Under the pieces are notes generated by a model, which was not told the origin of the DNA, made no database searches, and worked only from the letters and a program-made list of their open reading frames with translations. From Opitutales bacterium UBA2995 (GTDB lineage: Bacteria > Verrucomicrobiota > Verrucomicrobiia > Opitutales > UBA2995), in the NCBI GenBank assembly GCA_002346535.1, contig DDZZ01000004.1:8326-20404 (forward strand): a DNA stretch of 12,079 bases, written 5' to 3'. This document shows, in pieces, positions 6,524-12,079 of this stretch (position 1 is the stretch's first letter; every line of letters starts with the position of its first letter). A program made the position numbers and the translations under genes.

Positions 6524-6778
6524 TTAAGTAGGGAAAAGAATTTCACGCGAGATTTGGGAGAAGTAATAGGCCATGGGTAAAACTGTTTTATATCGATCTA
6601 AGGTCCAGCGAATTTCATATCCGGAGGAATTCCGCATAAAGTCATAGTAGGGACGTGAAAGAGAAAGCTGATTTTTTTGTACAAGGTGTAACCAAAGAGT
6701 TGCAGCATACGTTTTTGCTGCGTAGACGTACTCTTCGTTTTTACCCTAGCCACCTTGTTCGCCCGGATGACAAAACAT
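6524..6778 (-). pseudogene. Interrupted 85-codon frame, divergent from the efflux operon; unrecognised
   Basis: Read on the minus strand from ATG at 6778 there are 84 codons before TAA (6526-6524), with one internal TAG (codon 11, 6748-6746). The translation is protein-like in composition after the stop: KNEEYVYAAKTYAATLWLHL, then SLSRPYYDFMRNSSGYEIR, WTLDRYKTVLPMAYYF and SREILFPT at the end. I do not recognise a family, and no helix-turn-helix is evident. No alternative ATG lies between the stop and the Met 50 residues in, so if it was a gene it is now broken. It could equally be a chance open frame in non-coding DNA. Its position, head to head with the efflux operon across a palindrome, is where a divergent regulator often sits, but that is the only hint of function. 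Confidence 0.3.
6681..6758. repeat. Nested inverted repeats upstream of the efflux operon
   Basis: Three pairs of arms are nested about one centre: ACAAGGTG (6681-6688) with CACCTTGT (6751-6758), GAGT (6697-6700) with ACTC (6730-6733), and GCAGCA (6702-6707) with TGCTGC (6716-6721). All are perfect. Folded as RNA they would give a long interrupted hairpin in the operon leader or in a transcript of either strand. The outermost arms are 62 bases apart, so chance is not excluded. Confidence 0.35.
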
Positions 6779-6788
6779 TGTTTTAAAC

Positions 6789-6814
6789 CATTTGAACGGA
6801 AATCCGTTCAAATG
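6789..6814. promoter_or_regulatory. Perfect 26-base palindrome, probable operator of the efflux operon
   Basis: CATTTGAACGGA (6789-6800), AA (6801-6802), TCCGTTCAAATG (6803-6814): both 12-base arms match perfectly. The core GAACGGA..TCCGTTC has the size and symmetry of operators bound by TetR/AcrR-family dimers, which commonly control RND efflux operons. The right end contains the ATG at 6812 of the outer-membrane gene, so a bound protein would cover the translation start region; in RNA the same arms could pair and hide the AUG. No tetR-like gene is intact within the window. Confidence 0.6.
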
Positions 6815-8248
6815 AACGCTTCACTTATGTGTTTTAAATCAGTCGCTGCTAACTCGCTAGTTGCCATTTTACTCTTATCGGGTTGCGTCACCCAGGCCCC
6901 TCCTAGCCAGGCAGACAAGCTTCCGGTCCAGGCCCCTGAAAGATTTTTCAGCGACCATGATTCTGCGCCCTTTTGGAACGATGGATGGCTGCAGGATATT
7001 CAGGACCCGCAACTTTTCCTCATTATTAATGAAGCTTTACGGCATAATTATAATTTGGTGTTAGCTGAAGGCAGATTGGAAGCTGCGCAGGCGACGGCAG
7101 TTATCCAGGGATCCGGGAGATTTCCAAATTTGACTGCAGTTACAACAGGTAGTCGGTCTCAGCGCAATAATGCTGGTGGATTGGTGGTTACGAGTAGAAA
7201 GAGCAATAGCTTTGGATTATCGGGTCGCGCAAACTGGGAATTAGACATTTGGGGACGCGTTCGTGACTTGGCAAATGCCGGCTTTGCGGACTATCAAGGC
7301 GCTGTCGAAGTATTCAGAGCCGCCCGTTTTTCAATAGCGGCACAGACTGCCCGCGCCTGGTACCGGGTTATCTCTTCAGAAATTCAACTCGATGTAGCCA
7401 TCGATAATCTCGAGACCTTTGAATCTAATTTGGAGATTGTAGAGCAGAATTTTAAACGAGGATTGGCCAGAGCTTTGGATTTGCATCTGATGCGAGCCAA
7501 TGTTGCCAACGCCCAGAGTGGCTATGAACAGAGACTGCGAGACCGCGACTCTGACTTACGCATTTTGGAGATTATTCTTGGGCGGTATCCGGCTCGGGAG
7601 ATTGAAGCTGCTAAAGAACTTCCCCAAATCAAAAACTCAATTCCAGTCGGTCTTCCGGACGAGCTTTTAAACCGTAGGCCAGATATCCGTGCAGCAGAGC
7701 GAATGCTAGCTGCGGATTCTGTGAGGATTGATGCTGCAAAAAAAGCCCTGCTTCCCGGTATAAACCTGAATGGAAATTATGGGACCAGTACTACTGGATT
7801 TGATAGTTTAACAGACGAGGCGTTCCGTGTCTGGAGCTATGGATACAACCTTTCGCTGCCCATTTCACGTGGTGGTCAGCTTACCGCGGCTAAGGAACGC
7901 GCGTATGCCGTCTATAAACAATCTCTAGCCAATTACGCTCAAACCGTTTTATTTGCTTTTGAAGAAGTGGAGACCGCTTTGGCAGATGAAGATTCGCTAC
8001 TTCGCGATGAAGAAGCGTTAAAAATTACTGTCGAAGAATACGAAGCGGCAGTTGATCTGGCTTGGGAGCAATACGGACGAGGTTTGGTAGATATTATCAC
8101 GGTTCTGGATTCCCAACGCCGCCTCTTTAATGCCGTCCGGTCTTTAATTGTAATTTCCAATCAACGCATACAAAACCGCATTGGTCTTTACCTGGCCCTG
8201 GGTGGAGGCTTTGTCGGCGACGATGATGAATCCCTAAATATTAATTAA
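6812..8248 (+). CDS. RND efflux outer-membrane lipoprotein, NodT/OprM (TolC-like) family
   Basis: The trimeric outer-membrane channel of a tripartite efflux pump. From the chosen ATG (478 residues) the start is a lipoprotein signal with lipobox LLLSGC (acylated Cys at residue 25). The family follows in its usual two-repeat form: PFWNDGWLQDIQDPQLFLII, the NYNLVLAEGRLEAAQA helix, ANWELDIWGRVRDLANAG, and the strongly conserved LLNRRPDIRAAERMLAADSV with AAKKALLPGINLNG; the second barrel piece is YGYNLSLPISRGGQL and the last helix includes RGLVDIITVLDSQRRLF. Length is normal. The frame is open further upstream to a TTG at 6755 and ATG at 6767, but those add a long basic stretch before the signal peptide that is encoded by the palindrome; ATG at 6827 would also give a good signal. 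None has a good Shine-Dalgarno. It is the first gene of the operon, 9 bases before the adaptor. Confidence 0.92.
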   Translation: MNASLMCFKSVAANSLVAILLLSGCVTQAPPSQADKLPVQAPERFFSDHDSAPFWNDGWLQDIQDPQLFLIINEALRHNYNLVLAEGRLEAAQATAVIQGSGRFPNLTAVTTGSRSQRNNAGGLVVTSRKSNSFGLSGRANWELDIWGRVRDLANAGFADYQGAVEVFRAARFSIAAQTARAWYRVISSEIQLDVAIDNLETFESNLEIVEQNFKRGLARALDLHLMRANVANAQSGYEQRLRDRDSDLRILEIILGRYPAREIEAAKELPQIKNSIPVGLPDELLNRRPDIRAAERMLAADSVRIDAAKKALLPGINLNGNYGTSTTGFDSLTDEAFRVWSYGYNLSLPISRGGQLTAAKERAYAVYKQSLANYAQTVLFAFEEVETALADEDSLLRDEEALKITVEEYEAAVDLAWEQYGRGLVDIITVLDSQRRLFNAVRSLIVISNQRIQNRIGLYLALGGGFVGDDDESLNIN

Positions 8249-8257
8249 ATTTTTCCG

Positions 8258-9697
8258 ATGAAAGTATTACGTATATTATTGCCTTTAGTGATTCTGGGTG
8301 GTGCTGGATCTTTGGCTTACTGGATATTAGCCACTAAACCGGAGCCCCGACAGCGCAACTTTAATCCCGGAGCTACCCAGGTTGAAGTGTTCTCACTTCA
8401 GCCGAGTAGATACCAGGTCGAGCTGGAAACCCAAGGAACTGTCCGTGCCCGAACAGAGAGTACTTTGATTCCTGAAGTTCGTGGACGCATTCTGGAAATT
8501 GGTCGGAATTTCCGCGATGGTTCATTCTTTGAGGAGGACGAAGTCTTGCTTCGTATTGATCCGCGCGATTATCAGACCGAGTTAGTGGTCGCCGATGCCA
8601 ATCTTTCACAAATGAGATTAGCTTTGGCCGAAGAAGAAGCGCGATCCGACCAGGCATTGGAGGATTGGGAGCGATTGAACCTGGATGAGGAGCCGAGTGA
8701 GCTGGTATTAAGGATGCCGCAATTGAAACGAGCGAAAGCGAATGTCGCTTCTGCGGAGGCGCGCCTTGAAACAGCGAAAAGAAACCTGGAGAAAACTGAA
8801 ATAAGAGCTCCGTACGTTGGCCGGATTCTGACGAAAAATGTGGACGTTGGGCAATATGTGTCACCGGGGAACCAGTTGGCTAGAATATATGCTGTTGATT
8901 TCGCCGAAGTTCGGCTTCCGTTGACTGAAACCCAACTTTCCTTTTTGGACATTCCTGAAATTTATCGCGGGCAGCAATCGGATTTCCGGGATGGTCCCAA
9001 TGTGACTTTGACTTCACAGATCGCCGACATAACACATGAATGGCGGGGCCGAATTTTCCGTTCCGAAGGTACTTTCGATGTTAGGACACGTCAGTTGTTT
9101 GTGATTGCTCAAGTAAGAAATCCATACGGTTTTACAGAAGATGGACGTCCACCTCTGAAAGTCGGAACTTTCGTCCAAGCCAAGATTCGAGGGGCTGTAT
9201 TGCAGGATGTATTTGTAGTTCCACGACGGCTACTCAGGGAAAATTCTTTTCTTTTGACAGTAGACAGTGAAAATCTTTTGCGCCGAAAACCAGTCAATAT
9301 CATTTGGCAGAATGACAGTTCCATTGTTGTAAATGAAGGCCTCGTTTCAGGCGATCGGATTTGTCTGACCGACGTGCCTTTTGCCCTGGAAGCCCTGCCA
9401 GTTGACCCGACGGAATTAGAAAAACTTCCGTTCGAAGTTGAAAAAGTAAATGTCCAGGAGATTTTTTCCCGACGTGGTCCTGTTTCCAGTAGAGGAGGAT
9501 TCCTGGGCCAAATGCTTTCTGCGATTCCTGCCGACAAACCCATACCCGCCGACTTGAAAGCCAAGCTGGATGAAATTACTTCCGGTGGAGACCGGAGTCA
9601 GATAGGCCGAGTTATGCAGGAGTTACGTGCCTGGGCTGATTCTCAGGGCATTGAACTTCCAGGTGGCGGCGGCGGCGGTCGAGGAGGCAGAGGATAA
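8258..9697 (+). CDS. RND efflux periplasmic adaptor (HlyD/MexA-type membrane fusion protein)
   Basis: Links the inner-membrane pump to the outer-membrane channel. Residues 6-24 are one membrane anchor without a lipobox cysteine. The lipoyl half-motifs flank a helical hairpin: VRARTESTLIPEVRGRILEI (62-81) with DGSFFEEDEVLLRIDPRDY before it, and EKTEIRAPYVGRILTKNVDV (178-197) with GQYVSPGNQLARIY after it. The hairpin (about 106-178) is rich in Ala, Glu and Arg. The beta-barrel domain includes RIFRSEGTFDVRTRQLFVIA (265-284) and the KVGTFVQAKIRG element (301-312); the membrane-proximal domain ends near residue 375. Beyond it is an unusual tail (about 385-479) with SRGGFLGQML, PADLKAKLDEITSGGDRSQI and a terminal run of glycines and arginines. 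It is 479 residues, longer than the usual 370-420 because of that tail. The ATG lies 9 bases after the outer-membrane gene's stop, so the two are co-transcribed. Confidence 0.92.
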   Translation: MKVLRILLPLVILGGAGSLAYWILATKPEPRQRNFNPGATQVEVFSLQPSRYQVELETQGTVRARTESTLIPEVRGRILEIGRNFRDGSFFEEDEVLLRIDPRDYQTELVVADANLSQMRLALAEEEARSDQALEDWERLNLDEEPSELVLRMPQLKRAKANVASAEARLETAKRNLEKTEIRAPYVGRILTKNVDVGQYVSPGNQLARIYAVDFAEVRLPLTETQLSFLDIPEIYRGQQSDFRDGPNVTLTSQIADITHEWRGRIFRSEGTFDVRTRQLFVIAQVRNPYGFTEDGRPPLKVGTFVQAKIRGAVLQDVFVVPRRLLRENSFLLTVDSENLLRRKPVNIIWQNDSSIVVNEGLVSGDRICLTDVPFALEALPVDPTELEKLPFEVEKVNVQEIFSRRGPVSSRGGFLGQMLSAIPADKPIPADLKAKLDEITSGGDRSQIGRVMQELRAWADSQGIELPGGGGGGRGGRG

Positions 9698-9740
9698 AGA
9701 CTCTATCTTCAACAAGAACTTTTCTCCGAAGTAAGAGAGA

Positions 9741-12079
9741 ATGCATTCGATGATCGCATGGTTCGCCCGCAACGGGGTAGCCGCCAATTTGTTGATGGTT
9801 GCCATCGTGGCTGGCGGCGTATGGGCCGGGTTCAACAGAATTATTCTTCAGGACTTCCCGGAACTTCCCAATCGTTCTATCCAGGTATCCGTACAATACC
9901 GAGGTTCTACTCCAGGCGAAATTGAGCAGGCTATTGTTACTCGGCTGGAAGAAAACCTTTATGACATTGAGGGAGTTAAGGAGATCTCAGCCAGAGCCAA
10001 TTCTAACACCGGTACCGTTACTTTGGAAATTGATGAAGGGTATAGCCTGAGCGAAAAATTGGATGAGGTGACTAACCGCGTTTCCACAATTCGCACATTT
10101 CCGCCCGAAGCGGAACGTCCCCAAATCAGTCTTCAGACCCGATCTGAACGCGTGATCACGTTGGTATTGTCGGGGAACTTGAGCGAAAAGGAACTCAAAA
10201 AATTGGGTGAACAAATCAGGGATGAAGTTTCCAATATCCCTGGAATAACTCTGGCTTCCTTGAAAGCGGTTCGCCCTTACGAAATTGCGATTGAAGTTTC
10301 TGAGGCCACATTGCGCCAATACGGTCTTACCTTCGCTCAAATAACCAACGCTATTCGTACATCTTCTGTGGATCTTTCAGCGGGCAGCGTGAAAACCGAA
10401 ACCGGTCGAATATTGCTCCGCACCAATGAGCAGGCATACAATTTTGAAGATTTTTCCGCTATTACTGTCCTTACGCGTCCCGATGGAACCAACATTAAAT
10501 TAGGTGACATAGCTATGGTCATCGATGGATTTGACGAGACTCCCATTATTGCCAAGTATAATGGTGAGAGAGCCATTGCCATCGATGTGATGCGCACCGG
10601 TTTGCAAAACATTATCGATATTGGCGACGAAGTTAAGTCGTTCCTTGCTCTGAAGCAGGAGCAATTACCCGATGGAATCAAACTTTCCTATTGGTCAGAC
10701 CAATCCAACCGGATCAAGGTTCGCTTGGCAGATTTGCAGGACAGCGCAATTATGGGTTTTGCCCTTGTGGTGATCATTCTTTCCCTTTTCCTGCGTCCTG
10801 CTTTGGCATTTTGGGTTGCCTGGGGGATTCCTATCGCTTTTGCCGGCACGTTTCTGGTTCTGCCTTACATTGGAGTGACATTAAACGTCGTTACCATGAT
10901 GGCTTTCATCACCACCCTTGGAATTGTCGTTGATGACGCCATTGTTACTGGAGAAAATGTGTTCCAGCATATGCAGCGGGGTGAAAAACCTCTGGTTGCG
11001 TCCATCAAAGGGACTAATGAAGTAGTAGTTCCGGTTATATTTGGAGTGATTACCACCATGGTAGCCTTCTTTCCGCTTATCATGCAGTCAGGATTTATCG
11101 GGAGCATCACCAAAAACATTCCGATGGTGGTTGTACCTGTTCTGTTCTTTTCGATTATTGAATCGAAATTGATTCTACCTGCTCACTTGAAGCACTGCCA
11201 TTACAGTAACGATGGAGTGGGCAAGATGAATTACTTTGCACGGTTTCAGCGGTTTTTTGCCGATGGTCTCGAAAGGGGGATACTGAAGTTTTACCACCCT
11301 ATTTTAAATTGGGCTCTGATTAACCGTTATATTTCCGTTTCCTTATTTATCGGACTGCTACTCATATTTGTGGCCATGGTATTTGGGGATCGGATTGGGT
11401 ATAGTAGACGGCCCTCAACTGTGCAGGATACCACCACTATTACTTTGCAGATGCCTGCAGGCACAAATTTCGAAACTACGAAAGAAAAAGTGGATATCAT
11501 AGAGGCTGTGGCTCTTCAGCACATGAAGGATGTAAATGACCGGTTTGGGGTCGCAGTGATTGAAAACGTATTTGCGACGGCGGGTGGCCAACCTTTTGGG
11601 TCCATGTCCTTTTTTCGTAGTGCGACCCAAGCGGGTGTTGACGAGCTGGGTGAAATCGTGATCGAGCTGACTCCTTCCGAAACACGGGATGCCGAATACA
11701 GCAGCCGCGAACTGGTATTTGAATTACGCAATCTCGTTCCGCCAATTCCCGAAGCCGAGCAGTTGAACTTTTCTTTTTCCCGAGGCGGAAACCGGGCCGC
11801 CATGACGTTTGAATTGAGTCATCCTGATGTGGAAATTTTAAAACAGGCCTCGGCGGATGTTCAACACAAGCTGTCAACTTTTGAAGGAGTTTACGATATC
11901 ACCGATTCTTACGAACGGGCGAACGAGGAATTCAAATTGGATCTAAAACCCGAAGCTGAGTATTTGGGTATCACTGCCAGCAACCTTGCTCAACAGGTAC
12001 GAACCGCTTTTTTTGGATCTGAAGCGCAGCGGATTCAGCGAGGTCGTGACGAAATTCGGGTGATGGTGCGTTATCCCGA
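9741..12079 (+). CDS. RND efflux inner-membrane permease (AcrB/MexB superfamily), C-terminus beyond window
   Basis: The proton-driven pump of the tripartite system. From ATG at 9741 (AAGAGAGA directly upstream, the best Shine-Dalgarno-like stretch in the window) the frame is open to the edge: 779 residues of an expected 1,030-1,080. Visible parts are the first membrane helix (about 12-32), the porter entry QDFPELPNRSIQVSVQYRGS (37-56) with TPGEIEQAIVTRLEENL, GVKEISARANSNTG, the helix block from about residue 335, and TM4 with GIVVDDAIVTGENVF; D398 and D399 are the proton-relay pair of the superfamily. The second porter half follows ITLQMPAGTNFETTKEKVD and reaches DEIRVMVRYP at the edge. The VVDDAIV..EN form and the DFPELP entry fit drug-type (HAE) pumps better than heavy-metal ones, but the substrate cannot be told. 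It lies 43 bases after the adaptor gene, same operon. Confidence 0.93.
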   Translation, partial: MHSMIAWFARNGVAANLLMVAIVAGGVWAGFNRIILQDFPELPNRSIQVSVQYRGSTPGEIEQAIVTRLEENLYDIEGVKEISARANSNTGTVTLEIDEGYSLSEKLDEVTNRVSTIRTFPPEAERPQISLQTRSERVITLVLSGNLSEKELKKLGEQIRDEVSNIPGITLASLKAVRPYEIAIEVSEATLRQYGLTFAQITNAIRTSSVDLSAGSVKTETGRILLRTNEQAYNFEDFSAITVLTRPDGTNIKLGDIAMVIDGFDETPIIAKYNGERAIAIDVMRTGLQNIIDIGDEVKSFLALKQEQLPDGIKLSYWSDQSNRIKVRLADLQDSAIMGFALVVIILSLFLRPALAFWVAWGIPIAFAGTFLVLPYIGVTLNVVTMMAFITTLGIVVDDAIVTGENVFQHMQRGEKPLVASIKGTNEVVVPVIFGVITTMVAFFPLIMQSGFIGSITKNIPMVVVPVLFFSIIESKLILPAHLKHCHYSNDGVGKMNYFARFQRFFADGLERGILKFYHPILNWALINRYISVSLFIGLLLIFVAMVFGDRIGYSRRPSTVQDTTTITLQMPAGTNFETTKEKVDIIEAVALQHMKDVNDRFGVAVIENVFATAGGQPFGSMSFFRSATQAGVDELGEIVIELTPSETRDAEYSSRELVFELRNLVPPIPEAEQLNFSFSRGGNRAAMTFELSHPDVEILKQASADVQHKLSTFEGVYDITDSYERANEEFKLDLKPEAEYLGITASNLAQQVRTAFFGSEAQRIQRGRDEIRVMVRYP

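Larger units (their letters stand above)
6370..6811. other. Long intergenic region between desaturase and efflux operon
   Basis: About 440 bases without an intact gene. It holds a small hairpin just after the desaturase (CCGGT-TATG-ACCGG, 6450-6463) with no T-run, an interrupted minus-strand reading frame (6524-6778), a set of nested inverted repeats (6681-6758), and most of the palindrome at the efflux operon's start. A weak promoter candidate for the operon is TTGCTG (6716-6721) with TTTTAC (6739-6744). I see no tRNA and no recognisable riboswitch. Confidence 0.6.

Noticed and set aside
6573..6647. Plus-strand 24-codon frame (MGKTVLYRS...) in the intergenic region
   Set aside because: Too short, with no Shine-Dalgarno at proper distance and no recognisable features; it overlaps the minus-strand frame that looks more protein-like.
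6755..6811. Upstream TTG (6755) or ATG (6767) starts for the outer-membrane lipoprotein
   Set aside because: They would put 15-19 extra residues, partly encoded by the palindrome, before an otherwise good lipoprotein signal; no Shine-Dalgarno supports them. The choice is not certain.
8373..8952. Long minus-strand open frames inside the adaptor gene
   Set aside because: They are antisense shadows of a well-supported gene; their translations show no family features.
1..12079. CRISPR arrays, tRNA genes, insertion sequences, integrases or defence genes
   Set aside because: No regularly spaced repeats, cloverleaf-like sequences, transposase motifs or terminal repeats were seen on reading either strand.

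Overview
The window looks like part of a chromosome from a free-living bacterium of moderate GC content. Eukaryote-type (class II) glutamine synthetase, a PQQ-dependent dehydrogenase, a small kinase/PP2C pair and start codons that mostly lack a clear Shine-Dalgarno sequence fit a member of the Verrucomicrobiota (Opitutae-like). That placement is an inference from gene content, not from a marker gene.

Left part, minus strand (1-2453). Read in transcription order, the region holds a decayed small protein kinase (2453-2024), a decayed PP2C-type phosphatase three bases after it (2020-1501), an intact Bax inhibitor-1/YccA-family membrane protein (1460-726), a hairpin terminator (712-691), and the N-terminal 202 residues of a PQQ-dependent dehydrogenase running off the left edge (608-1). 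The kinase and phosphatase were evidently a tight two-gene operon. Both now carry frameshifts, and the phosphatase has also lost core segments.

Middle, plus strand (2491-6369). A class II glutamine synthetase (2642-3652) is closed by a 17-pair hairpin. A polytopic membrane protein resembling GT-C glycosyltransferases (3722-5044) starts only 8 bases beyond it. A 218-base gap with several perfect short dyads and a consensus -10 box leads into an acyl-CoA/acyl-lipid desaturase (5263-6369) with a C-terminal coiled-coil extension.

Right part, plus strand (6789-12079). This is a three-gene RND efflux operon in the order outer-membrane lipoprotein (NodT/OprM type), periplasmic adaptor, inner-membrane RND permease (cut by the right edge). 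Together they would form a tripartite pump spanning the whole envelope. A perfect 26-base palindrome (12-base arms, 2-base centre) sits on the first gene's start codon and is the best regulatory signal in the window, with the look of a TetR-class operator. On the other side of it lies an 85-codon minus-strand frame with one internal stop (6778-6524), possibly a decayed divergent gene.

No tRNA, rRNA, CRISPR array, insertion sequence or integrase was seen. No wholly new system is demonstrable. The most notable items are the decayed kinase-phosphatase pair, the palindrome with its divergent broken frame, and the dyad-rich desaturase promoter.
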